From NCBI RefSeq assembly GCF_030733845.1, contig NZ_CP132311.1, positions 1,615,501 through 1,679,500 of the forward strand: 64,000 bases of DNA, in the 5' to 3' direction. The translations under genes were made by a program, and so were the position numbers. Within the stretch, counting starts at the first letter, position 1. Every line of letters starts with the position of its first letter. Source of the stretch: Shinella zoogloeoides (GTDB lineage Bacteria > Pseudomonadota > Alphaproteobacteria > Rhizobiales > Rhizobiaceae). Positions 30,080 through 40,478 of this stretch are shown one piece after another. The notes below the pieces were generated by a model. That model was not told the origin of the DNA and made no database searches. It worked only from the letters and a program-made list of their open reading frames with translations.

Positions 30080-30522
30080 GCGCCTTTACCCGCCGCACGC
30101 TCCTGCTCGGGCTCGCGGGCATCGCCCTCGCCGCCGCGCTGCCGGCTTTCCCCGTCTTCGCGGCGGAGCGCCCGGAAGCGATCGTCGAGACGATCTACGC
30201 CGCCTACGACAACAACGGCAACGGCCCGCAGGACGTGCCCTACCTCCCGGAGATCGCCGAGCAGCTTTCCGGCGAGAACCATCCCGGCTTCGATTTCTTC
30301 ATCGACGCACAGGACTTCGACAAGGTCTCCGCCACCGTCTCGCTCGTTTCGGAGAACGACAAAGGTGCCCTCGTGCGTGCCGAGGTGACGAATTTCGGCG
30401 AGAAGAAGACGGTCGAGATCGATTTCGTGAAGACCGGCGGGGACTGGAAGATCGCCAATGTGCGCTATCCCGTCGCCAACGGCTTCGACCTGCGCCAGAG
30501 CCTCGGCCTTTCGCCGCTCTGA
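30076..30522 (+). CDS. Exported DUF3828-like protein of unknown function
   Basis: 148 aa. The N-terminus (TRRTLLLGLAGIALAAALPAFPVFA) has a twin-arginine pair before a hydrophobic stretch, so export by Tat is plausible; cleavage is near residue 30. The mature part (IVETIYAAYDNNGNGPQDVPYLPEIAEQL... GDWKIANVRYP) resembles DUF3828 proteins, small periplasmic proteins with no assigned function. It is coupled to the HIT gene by a 4-base overlap and ends one base before the stop of the convergent azlD. Confidence 0.75.
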   Translation: MSAFTRRTLLLGLAGIALAAALPAFPVFAAERPEAIVETIYAAYDNNGNGPQDVPYLPEIAEQLSGENHPGFDFFIDAQDFDKVSATVSLVSENDKGALVRAEVTNFGEKKTVEIDFVKTGGDWKIANVRYPVANGFDLRQSLGLSPL

Positions 30523-30867
30523 TCAGGTTCCCGTCAGCGCCAGTCCCGCGGCCAGGAATGCGATGGCCGCGGCAATGCCGAGGATTTGCCGGAAGCGCCC
30601 GCCAAGGAAGAAACACAGCGCGCCGAACACCACTGCGCCCAGCCGCAGCCAGAGCGGCGAGGTTTCGAGCGTGCCCGTCGGGAAGAAGATCATCTTGGCG
30701 ATCACCGCGGCCACCAGCGCCGTCGCGACCGCCCTCACCCAGTTGAGGATTTCGGACCGCTCGTCGATCCGGTTGCCGGCGAGCACACCCGCCCAGCGCC
30801 AGAGATCGGTCGCCAGCCAGCCGGCGATGGCGATGTAGATATAGGGCCAGAGACCGTCGAAACTCAT
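30523..30867 (-). CDS. AzlD domain protein, small subunit of branched-chain amino acid exporter
   Basis: Small hydrophobic protein of 114 aa with three to four membrane helices, AzlD/YgaH family. Signatures are YIYIAIAGWLATDLWRWAGVL and NWVRAVATALVAAVIAKMIFFPTG. It pairs with the AzlC gene just upstream (4-base overlap), as in exporters of branched-chain amino acids. The substrate here is inferred from the family only. Convergent with the DUF3828 gene. Confidence 0.88.
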   Translation of the reverse strand: MSFDGLWPYIYIAIAGWLATDLWRWAGVLAGNRIDERSEILNWVRAVATALVAAVIAKMIFFPTGTLETSPLWLRLGAVVFGALCFFLGGRFRQILGIAAAIAFLAAGLALTGT

Positions 30868-31598
30868 CGGCTGCCCTCCTTGCGGCGCAGCATGCGTTCA
30901 CCCCACCAGGCCAGCGTGCCGCCCAGGACGCCGGCAAGCAGGATGTCGTATTCCGGCGCGATCACGGCAAAGAGCCAGCCGAGCGCAAGGCCGATTCCGA
31001 GCGCCCAGTAGATCACGCGATGGCGCGCGGAAATCCAGATCGAGGTGAGGAAGTAGACCGGCGTCAGGAAGAACAGGCAGCCGGAGACGATCGGCGGGAA
31101 CTCGGAGACCGCACCGTAGACAAGGCCGACCAGCAGGATGTTGGTCAGGGTCAGCGTCATGCCGAAGCCGGCGAAGAAGGCGACGCGCCCGTTGCGCGGC
31201 ACGTCCCGCACCCGCTCCATGGCGAAGACCCAGGCGGTGATGGCGACGAAATGGGAGACAAGCAACAGCAGCCAGGTCGGCGTGCGGCCAGTGCGGATTT
31301 CCGGCACCAGCGCCGCGACCATCGGCATCATGCGCACGGAAGAGAGCGTCACGGCGATGAAGGCCGTCGCGACATGCGCGCCCGACAGCATCGAGCCGAC
31401 AAGGATCACCTTGGCCGGCAGCGCCCAGACCATGCCGGTCATGAACATCACCTGGTCGACCGGCACCCCCGCCTCCGCCGTGAAGGCGGCAAAGCCCACG
31501 AAGGACAGCATCAGGATGATCGCCGGCAGGCTGAAAAGGCCGCACATGCCTTGAAGAAACCAATGCGTCTGGGAATGGGGGTCTGGCGCGGCGGTCAT
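30864..31598 (-). CDS. AzlC family branched-chain amino acid permease, large subunit
   Basis: Inner-membrane permease of the AzlC/YgaZ family, 244 aa from the ATG at 31598 (MTAAPDPHSQTHWFLQGM). The open frame continues upstream into a RIME-like repeat, which is clearly not coding, so the downstream ATG is chosen. About seven helices. Conserved segments are MLSFVGFAAFTAEAGV, WALPAKVILVGSMLSGAHVATAFIAVTLSSVRMMPM and FFAGFGMTL. Overlaps azlD by four bases. Confidence 0.9.
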   Translation of the reverse strand: MTAAPDPHSQTHWFLQGMCGLFSLPAIILMLSFVGFAAFTAEAGVPVDQVMFMTGMVWALPAKVILVGSMLSGAHVATAFIAVTLSSVRMMPMVAALVPEIRTGRTPTWLLLLVSHFVAITAWVFAMERVRDVPRNGRVAFFAGFGMTLTLTNILLVGLVYGAVSEFPPIVSGCLFFLTPVYFLTSIWISARHRVIYWALGIGLALGWLFAVIAPEYDILLAGVLGGTLAWWGERMLRRKEGSR

Positions 31599-31620
31599 GA
31601 ACGTCTCTTGCAGCGAGGAG

Positions 31621-31742
31621 CCCCCCTCATCCGGCCCTTCGGGCCACCTTCTCCCCGAGGGGAGACGGGAGGAAGGAGATGCGCCCTCTCGTTTTTCTCC
31701 TTCTCCCCTCGGGGAGAAGGTGCCGGCAGGCGGATGAGGGGG
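31621..31742. repeat. RIME-like palindromic intergenic repeat, copy 1
   Basis: Mosaic repeat between clpA and azlC. The outer edges are inverted copies (CCCCTCATCCGGCC... and ...GCAGGCGGATGAGGGGG). Inside, paired segments CCTTCTCCCCGAGGGGAG and CTTCTCCCCTCGGGGAGAAGG can fold into two hairpins. The same architecture recurs at 39173-39293 and 40496-40652. Such elements are typical of Rhizobiaceae intergenic DNA (RIME family); exact family assignment needs a database search. Confidence 0.8.
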
Positions 31743-31799
31743 TATCGACAAGGCAAGGCCGAGCAGTTTCCCGCCCGGCCCCTGTCATCTGCAAAACCG

Positions 31800-34307
<2,508 letters not shown>

Positions 34308-34316
34308 GTTCGTTCC

Positions 34317-34667
34317 TCATTTCTTTTCCATGACACATTGCAGCGGGTGCTGGTGCTGGCGGGAGAAATCCATCACCTGTGTCACTTTGGTTTCGGCAAC
34401 CTCGTAGGTGAACACGCCACACTCGCCTACGCCATGATTGTGCACATGCAGCATGATCCGCGTGGCCGCTTCACGGTCCTTCTGGAAGAAACGTTCCAGA
34501 ATGTGAATCACGAACTCCATGGGAGTATAATCGTCATTGAGAAGCAGGACGCGATAGAGGCTCGGCTTCTTGGTCTTGGGCTTCGTGCGGGTAATGACGG
34601 AGGTGCTGCGACCGGGAGTGTCGCCGCCCTCGTCACCGTCCTGCATCCGGACCCGTCTCACATCCAT
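34317..34667 (-). CDS. clpS: ClpS adaptor protein
   Basis: Adaptor that delivers N-end-rule substrates to ClpA, 116 aa. A flexible N-terminus (about 1-35) precedes the core [49 protein letters not shown] and the C-terminal [10 protein letters not shown]. The N-degron pocket residues Asn-Asp-Asp and His are present. A second in-frame ATG at codon 8 is an alternative start. The upstream 262 bases (34668-34929) hold its promoter and the phasin terminator, with no gene seen. Confidence 0.97.
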   Translation of the reverse strand: MDVRRVRMQDGDEGGDTPGRSTSVITRTKPKTKKPSLYRVLLLNDDYTPMEFVIHILERFFQKDREAATRIMLHVHNHGVGECGVFTYEVAETKVTQVMDFSRQHQHPLQCVMEKK

Positions 34668-34865
34668 GCGTGCTCATTCCCTTGATTACAGTCATTTGCC
34701 TTGGCGCATTTCGCCGGGGCTGCCTTCTGGAACTGTTATCTAATGTCTCGGCCCACGATTGTAAGACCCTCGCTTCGCACTGCAATCATAATCGCGGGCC
34801 ATCCGAAGGAAATAGCGAAATTTGCCGCCGCTACGTCAGCCTCGCGCAATCCCCGAAACGCGCAA

Positions 34866-34895
34866 AGGCCGGCTGCGGTTGCCCGCATCCGGCCT
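34866..34895 (-). terminator. Terminator of the phasin gene
   Basis: A 13-bp stem with one mismatch (AGGCCGG-C-TGCGG / CCGCA-T-CCGGCCT) and a 4-base loop, 35 bases beyond the phasin stop on the minus strand, followed by a short TTT. Confidence 0.65.
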
Positions 34896-34929
34896 GTAAA
34901 CGTTATGCGCGCAGGCTGATCGGGAAGGA

Positions 34930-35283
34930 TCAGGCCGCGACGGCAGCCTTGGCGGCAGAGGTGGCCTTGGCGACCGGTGCTTCGTAGGGCTTGTAGGCGC
35001 CCTTGGCGAGGTCGGCATACATTTCCGTAAGCTTCGTGGCTTCGGCGACGAAGCCTTCGTAGGAGGACTTCACGAATGCCGTCTGCAGCTCGAGGGCAGC
35101 TTCGACGCTCTTGACGCTCGAGAGCTTTTCGAAGTGGGCAAGACCGTTTTCGAAGGACTTCTTCGAGTAGTCGGTCGTCTCGCTGGCGATTGCCTGCCAG
35201 CCCTGGGCGGCCGTCGTGTAGCTCTTGACGAGCGTGTCCACGGCTTCCTTGCCCTTCTTGTTTGCTTCATCGAAATTGAACAT
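34930..35283 (-). CDS. Phasin family protein
   Basis: Polyhydroxyalkanoate granule-associated protein (phasin_2 type), 117 aa from the ATG at 35283 (MFNFDEANKKGKEAVDTLVKSYTTAAQGWQAIASETTDYSKKSFENG). Almost entirely amphipathic helix with a short Ala-rich tail (SAAKAAVAA). Phasins coat PHB granules and limit their size. A GGATCCAAAGGAGA ribosome region lies just upstream. Two TGC-N3-GCA sites in the promoter resemble PhaR-type operators, which suits control by stored polymer. Confidence 0.88.
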   Translation of the reverse strand: MFNFDEANKKGKEAVDTLVKSYTTAAQGWQAIASETTDYSKKSFENGLAHFEKLSSVKSVEAALELQTAFVKSSYEGFVAEATKLTEMYADLAKGAYKPYEAPVAKATSAAKAAVAA

Positions 35284-35325
35284 CGAAGTCTCCTTTGGAT
35301 CCCGGGGATATGGCAGGAAACTATA

Positions 35326-35364
35326 TGCAACGCACAAAAAAGTCAATGCGAATGCTGCAATGCA
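35326..35364. promoter_or_regulatory. Candidate phasin promoter with two TGC-N3-GCA operator-like sites
   Basis: TGCAACGCA at 35326-35334 and TGCAATGCA at 35356-35364 share TGC-N3-GCA, the pattern of PhaR/AniA-type repressor sites that control phasin genes. On the minus strand a TTGACT (35346-35341) followed by CATATAG near 35322 could form the promoter, with the first site inside the spacer. The repressor gene itself is not in the window. Confidence 0.45.
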
Positions 35365-35450
35365 ATATTTCGCAGGCAAAGCAAGGCCTTGCGAGATAGG
35401 TATGATCATTGACGCTGACAAACCGCAATCTGTCGCAAAACAATAATAGA

Positions 35451-35480
35451 AAGGCCCGGCGCCAAGGGCTGCCGGGCCTT
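35451..35480. terminator. Terminator after the DUF3126 gene
   Basis: Perfect 10-bp stem AAGGCCCGGC / GCCGGGCCTT with a 10-base loop, 24 bases past the DUF3126 stop, with A/T-rich flanks on both sides. Confidence 0.8.
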
Positions 35481-35503
35481 ATAGTCCTGCAGGACGCGAC
35501 AGA

Positions 35504-35707
35504 TCAGAGATCGATGTCGAGGATCGCCATGGAGAAATTGTAGGACAGCTCGCCGTCCTCGTCGTCGCGGAAGATCACGCCCAGGAACTCGTCTGCGAGA
35601 TAGACTTCCGCCGATTCATCCTTGCGCGGGCGGGCCTTGATGACGATCTCCTTGTTGAGATTGCGCTTGAAGTAGGCCTCGAGCTTCCTGATTTCTTCCG
35701 GCTTCAC
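35504..35707 (-). CDS. DUF3126 family small protein
   Basis: 67-aa protein of the DUF3126 family, found throughout Hyphomicrobiales and of unknown function. The sequence MKPEEIRKLEAYFKRNLNKEIVIKARP starts with a helix, then beta-rich segments (AEVYLADEFLGVIFRDDEDGELSYNFSMAILDIDL). Compact, soluble, no cysteines. It lies between cysE upstream and its own terminator downstream. Frequent linkage to cysE in relatives gives a weak hint of a shared context only. Confidence 0.85.
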   Translation of the reverse strand: MKPEEIRKLEAYFKRNLNKEIVIKARPRKDESAEVYLADEFLGVIFRDDEDGELSYNFSMAILDIDL

Positions 35708-35856
35708 GATATGTCTCCGTAACGGTTGGGTTGGCGCGCTTCTCGCACCTGCTCCGGGGTGTGTAAACCCTCGAATTCCACGAGAAAGCGACTTTTCCCT
35801 GTTAAGGGCGGACCGATATCGAGTTCAGGCCGGCATTCGCCGAATGGCGATCCGTC

Positions 35857-36690
35857 CTAGAGATCGTAGTCGAAGGCGGCCAGCAGCTGGTCCATGGCGC
35901 GCGACGGCTCGTTGCAGCCGGCCTCGCCAACGACCCTCGCCGGCACGCCGGCGACCGTCGATTTCGGCGGCACGGGCTTCAGCACCACCGAGCCTGCCGC
36001 GATGCGCGAGCAATGGCCGATATGGATGTTGCCGAGGATTTTCGCGCCGGCGCCGATCATCACGCCGTCGCCGATCTTCGGATGGCGGTCGCCGCCCTCC
36101 TTGCCGGTGCCGCCGAGCGTGACGTTGTGGAGGATCGACACATTGTCGCCGATGACCGCCGTCTCGCCGACGACCAGGCCCGTCGCATGGTCGAGGAAGA
36201 AACCCTTGCCGATATGCGCGGCCGGGTTGATGTCGGTCTGGAAGACACTGGAGGACCGGCTCTGCACGTAGAGCGACAGGTCGCGCCGGCCCTTGCCGTG
36301 CAGCCAGTGCGCCAGGCGATGGGTCTGGATGGCGTGAAAACCCTTGAAGTAGAGCACGGCATCGAGGAACCGCAGGCATGCCGGGTCGCGGTCGTAGACG
36401 GCCTGGATGTCGACGCGCAGGATGCTCCCCCATTCCGGCCAGTCCTCCAGCATCTCGTCGAAGATCTGGTGCAGCAGGTTTGCCTGCAGGTCCGGATGGT
36501 CGAGGCGCTCGCAGACACGATGGATCACGCTTTCCTCCAGCGAGCGGTGGTTCAGCACCGTCGAATAGAGGAAGGCTGCCAGCAGCGGCTCGACCTGCGC
36601 GGCAACGCGCGCTTCCTCGCGCAGGCTGTCCCAGATCGGATCCATGGCCTTGAGCTTGTCGTCGGCCCGCAGTTCGTTCGTCGCGACCAT
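35857..36690 (-). CDS. cysE: Serine O-acetyltransferase
   Basis: Makes O-acetylserine from serine and acetyl-CoA, the first step of cysteine synthesis. 277 aa from the ATG at 36690, preceded by AAGGAGTG. Helical N-terminal domain (about 1-140: DPIWDSLREEARVAAQVEPLLAAFLYSTVLNH, the serine acetyltransferase signature). A hexapeptide beta-helix follows, with [55 protein letters not shown], including the active-site His residues. The C-terminal tail is less Ile-ended than feedback-complex-forming CysE. Confidence 0.97.
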   Translation of the reverse strand: MVATNELRADDKLKAMDPIWDSLREEARVAAQVEPLLAAFLYSTVLNHRSLEESVIHRVCERLDHPDLQANLLHQIFDEMLEDWPEWGSILRVDIQAVYDRDPACLRFLDAVLYFKGFHAIQTHRLAHWLHGKGRRDLSLYVQSRSSSVFQTDINPAAHIGKGFFLDHATGLVVGETAVIGDNVSILHNVTLGGTGKEGGDRHPKIGDGVMIGAGAKILGNIHIGHCSRIAAGSVVLKPVPPKSTVAGVPARVVGEAGCNEPSRAMDQLLAAFDYDL

Positions 36691-36780
36691 CGCCGCACTC
36701 CTTGGTATCGTACTCGTCAGAATATAGAGCAAAGCCCGGCCGAACGAAATGGCTGGGCGACTATTGTCGTAAACGCCGCA

Positions 36781-37566
36781 TCAGCGGCCGCCGATCTGCG
36801 CATAGAATTCCAGCACGGCGCGCTTGAACACCTTGTCGCCGACCGCCAGCATATGGTCGCGGCCGGGAATGTCGAGGGCGCGGGCGTCGGGCATGAGGTC
36901 GGCGAGCGGCTGCGGCGCGCCGGCGATATCGTCCTTCGTGCCGACGCCGATCAGCGCGGGCACGTCGATGCGCGCCATGTCCGCTTCGGTCAGGAGATCG
37001 CGCGAGGTCATGATGCAGGCGGCAAGCGCCTGCCGGTCGGATTTCGTCTGGTCGGCGAAGGCGCGGAACATGCGGCCGCGCTCGTGGCTCACCACGTCCA
37101 GCGAAGGCGCCAGCAGCGCGTCGGCGATCGGATCCCAGTCGCCGACACCCTCGACCATGCCGATGCCGAGGCCGCCGAAGACGACCGAGCGCACACGGTG
37201 CGGATGGGCGAGCGCCATGAAGGCCGTGATGCGCGCGCCCATGGAATAGCCGAAGACATGCGCCTCGGGAATGGCGAGGTGATCGAGCAGCGCCGCCGCG
37301 TCGCCCGCCATCAGCGGCGGAGTGTAGAGCGCCGGATCGTGCGGCTTGGCGCTGGCGCCATGGCCTCGGTTGTCCAGCGCGATGACCCGGTAGCCGGCGT
37401 CGCCCAGCGTCTTCAGCCAACCGGGAAACACCCAGTTGACACTGGCGCTGGAGGCAAAGCCGTGGATCAGCAGCACCGGATCCCCGGACGGCTCGCCCTC
37501 GTCGAAGAAGGCAAGCTCCAGGCCGTCATGGGTAAAGCGGGAAAAGGGTGGGTTGTCGAGGTTCAT
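36781..37566 (-). CDS. Alpha/beta fold hydrolase
   Basis: Soluble alpha/beta hydrolase, 261 aa from the ATG at 37566. Typical order: oxyanion HGFASSASVNW near residue 35, VIALDNRGHGASAKP, the nucleophile elbow GYSMGA (Ser108), a cap region and the catalytic His in DIPGRDHMLAVGD. The substrate cannot be told; closest in style to small esterases or homoserine-acetyltransferase-unlike lactonases. Divergent from the zinc-finger gene, with 166 bases between starts. Confidence 0.88.
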   Translation of the reverse strand: MNLDNPPFSRFTHDGLELAFFDEGEPSGDPVLLIHGFASSASVNWVFPGWLKTLGDAGYRVIALDNRGHGASAKPHDPALYTPPLMAGDAAALLDHLAIPEAHVFGYSMGARITAFMALAHPHRVRSVVFGGLGIGMVEGVGDWDPIADALLAPSLDVVSHERGRMFRAFADQTKSDRQALAACIMTSRDLLTEADMARIDVPALIGVGTKDDIAGAPQPLADLMPDARALDIPGRDHMLAVGDKVFKRAVLEFYAQIGGR

Positions 37567-37732
37567 CGCGGGCGTCTTTCGTTTTCCTGCCTTGCACATA
37601 ATGCCGTTCGGCCATCGAGAAAACCTGAGGCGGCCGAAATCTCGCAAGGCGCGACGGTTTTGCATCTACACATTTCAGGCGAACGCGACTATGGTCCGCG
37701 CCAGAAAAGACGGTATTGCGACGGAGCATGAC

Positions 37733-37981
37733 ATGGCTGGGCACAGCATTCCCCATTTCCAGAACGACGGCGGCCATCGCACGATCGAGATCGGCGTGAA
37801 GGAATTCATGTGCGTCGGCGCGTCCGTGCCCTACGACCATCCGCACGTCTTCCTCGACATGGGCGACGACAACGAGAAGGTCTGCCCCTACTGCTCGACC
37901 CTCTTTCGCTTCAACCCGGCCCTGAAGGCCACCCAGACCGATCCGGTCGGCTGCACCTTCACCAACCAGGTCGCGGCGTAA
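37733..37981 (+). CDS. zf-CHCC zinc-finger domain protein (NDUFS6-like)
   Basis: 82-aa protein from the ATG at 37733, with GGAG 7 bases upstream. The motif uses Cys27, His36 or His38, Cys51 and Cys54 (CPYC), the zf-CHCC pattern shared with the NDUFS6 subunit of respiratory complex I. A role as a complex I accessory zinc protein is possible but inferred. It precedes the FAD monooxygenase by 22 bases. Confidence 0.87.
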   Translation: MAGHSIPHFQNDGGHRTIEIGVKEFMCVGASVPYDHPHVFLDMGDDNEKVCPYCSTLFRFNPALKATQTDPVGCTFTNQVAA

Positions 37982-38003
37982 CGGCCGAAAGGCCGGTATC
38001 CTC

Positions 38004-39161
38004 ATGTCGTCCGTAAGATCCACGACCATCGTCGGCGCCGGCATTGCCGGCCTGACGGCGGCGCTGGCGCTCGCCCGCAAGGGCATCGCCTCGCACATCC
38101 TGGAACAGGCGCCCGCCCTCGAAGAGGTCGGCGCTGGCCTGCAGCTTTCCCCAAACGCCTCGCGCATCCTCGCCGAACTCGGCCTTCTCGATGCGCTCAG
38201 CGCCCGGTGGACGGAGCCGGACCATATTCTCCTGGCTTCGGGACTATCGCTGGCGCCCCTCGCCTCCGTTCCCGCCGGCCAGGCCGCCCGCAGTCGGTGG
38301 GGTGCTCCCTACGGCGTGCTGCACCGCGCCTCGCTGCAAGCCGTGCTTCTCGATGCCGTTCGCGCAGAACCGCTGTGCACACTCACGATGGGCGAGCGAA
38401 TCGAAAGCGCCGACGCGGCCCGTGCTGCCGCTCCTGCGGACGTCCTGATCGCCGCCGATGGTGTCTGGTCGCGGCTCAGGCAGGCGGTGCCCGGCGCCCT
38501 GCCCGCGCGCTACTCCGGCAATGTCGCCTGGCGTTTCCTCGTGCCCTATGCCGCCGCGCCGCGCTTCCTCGATCCGCGTGCCGTCACCGCCTTTCTGGGA
38601 CCGCGCGCCCATCTCGTCGCCTATCCGCTCGCGGAAACGCAGGCCTTCAACATCGTCGCGATCCATGCCCAGCCGAAGGCGCCGCCCGAGGGCTGGCTGC
38701 GCAAGGGCGACATCGCGGCCCGCGAAAGCCTGGTCGCCGCCTTTGCCGGGTGGAACACGGAAATCCGCCGCCTCCTCTCGGAGGCGCGCGAACCGCTGAT
38801 CTGGCCGCTTTTCGGCTGCCCGGATGGCGCATGGACGGATGGAAAGACCGTGCTGATCGGCGACGCCGCCCACGCCATGACGCCCTTCGCCGCACAGGGT
38901 GCGGCGATGGCCATCGAGGACGCAGCGCTGCTCGCAAGAGTACTTGGACAGGCATCTGATACCGGAGAGGCCCTGCGGGACTTCGAGAAGACGCGCCGTG
39001 CGCGCGTCGCCCGCGTGCGCAGCCGAGGCGCGTTCAACCGCTTCGCCTATCACGCCCGCGGCCCGGTCGCGCTCGCCCGCAATCTCGTGCTGTCCATGCG
39101 AAAGCCGGAGAGCCTTGCCGCCGATTTCGACTGGCTCTACGGCTACCGCACGCCGGATTGA
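38004..39161 (+). CDS. FAD-dependent monooxygenase (salicylate hydroxylase/UbiH-like)
   Basis: Class A flavoprotein monooxygenase, 385 aa. N-terminal Rossmann motif TIVGAGIAGLTAALALARKG, the DG motif region ADVLIAADGVWSRLRQ, and the GD motif VLIGDAAHAMTPFAAQGAAMAIEDAALLA. Complete at both ends. The substrate is unclear: aromatic compounds are typical of the group, and ubiquinone-type hydroxylation is an alternative. Follows the zinc-finger gene in the same direction; RIME-like repeat copy 2 starts 12 bases after its stop. Confidence 0.9.
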   Translation: MSSVRSTTIVGAGIAGLTAALALARKGIASHILEQAPALEEVGAGLQLSPNASRILAELGLLDALSARWTEPDHILLASGLSLAPLASVPAGQAARSRWGAPYGVLHRASLQAVLLDAVRAEPLCTLTMGERIESADAARAAAPADVLIAADGVWSRLRQAVPGALPARYSGNVAWRFLVPYAAAPRFLDPRAVTAFLGPRAHLVAYPLAETQAFNIVAIHAQPKAPPEGWLRKGDIAARESLVAAFAGWNTEIRRLLSEAREPLIWPLFGCPDGAWTDGKTVLIGDAAHAMTPFAAQGAAMAIEDAALLARVLGQASDTGEALRDFEKTRRARVARVRSRGAFNRFAYHARGPVALARNLVLSMRKPESLAADFDWLYGYRTPD

Positions 39162-39172
39162 GGATGCCTTCC

Positions 39173-39293
39173 GTCATCCCTCTGCCGGGACCTTCTCCCC
39201 GCGAGCGGCAGGGCAATCGCATATGAAGTGAACTATTGCGGCTTGTCCCCTTCTCCCCGGCGGGGAGAAGGTGCCGGCAGGCGGATGAGGGGG
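39173..39293. repeat. RIME-like palindromic repeat, copy 2
   Basis: Same architecture as copy 1: a degenerate left edge (CGTCATCCCTCTGCCGGGACC), CTTCTCCCCGCGAG, then CCTTCTCCCCGGCGGGGAGAAGG and the right edge GCCGGCAGGCGGATGAGGGGG. It lies 44 bases to the left of the IS110-family element. Confidence 0.75.
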
Positions 39294-39375
39294 ATGCCGA
39301 AGGCAAAAGGACAACGTTTCCCGCCGCATCACCCCCTTGCATGTTCATTTTGCATTGATTGCTTGATGATCGATG

Positions 39376-39409
39376 CGCACTCCGGCGGATGGCCATCCGC
39401 CGGAGTGCG
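39376..39409. repeat. 34-bp perfect palindrome in the IS left end
   Basis: Two 17-base arms with no loop, centred between 39392 and 39393 (arm core ACTCCGGCGGATGG). In RNA it would form a very stable hairpin at the 5' side of the proposed bridge RNA; it may also help protein binding or limit transcription from outside. Confidence 0.9.
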
Positions 39410-39525
39410 GACGGTCGGGACCGCGACCCCCTTGGCTTGAACCGGGGATGAGCTTGGTCCGGCCGTCCTTCGCGTTTGTCCTGAACAGATGATGGGGAGC
39501 AAGTCCCGCATGCAAGGCAAGGTAT
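39376..39525 (+). ncRNA. Candidate bridge RNA of the IS110-family element
   Basis: Left-end noncoding RNA with the layout known for IS621-type bridge RNAs: a 5' hairpin (39376-39409), then two internal loops. Target loop: outer stem GGACC (39418-39422) / GGTCC (39456-39460), left guide ACCCCCT (39426-39432) identical to the left target, right guide GGATGAG (39446-39452) complementary to CTCATCC of the right target. Donor loop: outer TTG-CCT / AGGCAA, inner GGG / CCC, left guide ACAGATGAT (39485-39493) matching 8 of 9 bases of the right end ACAGATGCT, right guide CATGCAAG (39509-39516) exactly complementary to CTTGCATG at the left junction. RNA ends are estimated. Confidence 0.8.
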
Positions 39526-40478
39526 CGTCAAAACCAAACGCGGCACCAGTTTATGTCGGTGTCGATGTCTGTAAAGAGTGGCTCGACATTCATTTGCATC
39601 CGCTGGGCCGCGACCTCAGGCTCGCCAATGGCAAGGCCGGGCTGCAAGCGCTGAAGCGGCTACTGCGCGGGCTGCAGCCGGCCTCTATCGTGATGGAGGC
39701 GACGGGCAAGTTTCACCGACTGGCCCATCGCAGTCTGCATGAGAGCGGCTTTCCGGTCGCTATCGTCGATCCGTATCGCGCCCGCATGTTCGCCAGAGCC
39801 TGCGGCCACTTGGCCAAGACCGATCGGCTGGATGCCCGCTTTCTCGCCATTCTCTCGCAAATGCAGCAGCCAGCGCCCACCGCGCCTCCCGACAAGCTTC
39901 TGGAAACACTTGGCGAACTGATCAATGCGCGCTGCGCGGCCGCAGCCGATCTGGCGGCGCACAAGAACCGCCTGAAAGCGACGGATAGTGCTTTCCTGCG
40001 CCAGCAGCTCGGCAAGCTGGTCATAGCCTTGCAGCGGCATATCGAAAGCTTGGACAAGGAGATCGCCCAGCGCATCGCCGAGGATCCCGAGCTTTGCCGC
40101 AGGGTGGAAATCCTGACCTCCGTTCCCGGCGTCGGCGCCGTCACGGCTCATTGCCTGGTCATCGGCCTGAGCGAGTTGGGGCACTGCAATGCCAAGCAGG
40201 CGGCCATGCTGGCCGGCTTGGCGCCGATCGCCAACGACAGTGGCGCGCGCCAGGGGCAGCGCTCGATCAGTGGCGGCCGCAAGACGCCGCGCAACGCCCT
40301 CTACATGGCGGCGCTGTCGGCCTGCCGCTACAATCCGGATATGAAAACCTTCGCCACACGGCTGAAGGACAACGGAAAGCAGGCCAAGGTCGTTCTCACC
40401 GCCGTCATGCGAAAACTCGTCGTCCTCGCCAACACGCTTCTTACCCAAAATCGATGCTGGACGCCAAATCCACCTTGA
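39510..40478 (+). CDS. IS110-family transposase (DEDD recombinase)
   Basis: RNA-guided recombinase of the IS110 family, 322 aa from the ATG at 39510; an alternative ATG at 39489 would add seven codons but lies in the left donor guide. N-terminal RuvC-like domain with acidic residues Asp19 (YVGVDVCKEW), Glu63 (VMEATGK), Asp105 and Asp108 (KTDRLDARF). A coiled helical linker follows, then the Transposase_20 domain (ILTSVPGVGAVTAHCLV) with the catalytic Ser in RSISGGRKTPRNALYMA (Ser254). Intact with no frameshift, so the element may be active. Confidence 0.93.
   Translation: MQGKVSSKPNAAPVYVGVDVCKEWLDIHLHPLGRDLRLANGKAGLQALKRLLRGLQPASIVMEATGKFHRLAHRSLHESGFPVAIVDPYRARMFARACGHLAKTDRLDARFLAILSQMQQPAPTAPPDKLLETLGELINARCAAAADLAAHKNRLKATDSAFLRQQLGKLVIALQRHIESLDKEIAQRIAEDPELCRRVEILTSVPGVGAVTAHCLVIGLSELGHCNAKQAAMLAGLAPIANDSGARQGQRSISGGRKTPRNALYMAALSACRYNPDMKTFATRLKDNGKQAKVVLTAVMRKLVVLANTLLTQNRCWTPNPP

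Noticed and set aside
34670..34987. Short plus-strand open frame upstream of clpS
   Set aside because: It runs through the clpS promoter and the phasin terminator into the phasin gene in antisense; no ribosome site or homology.
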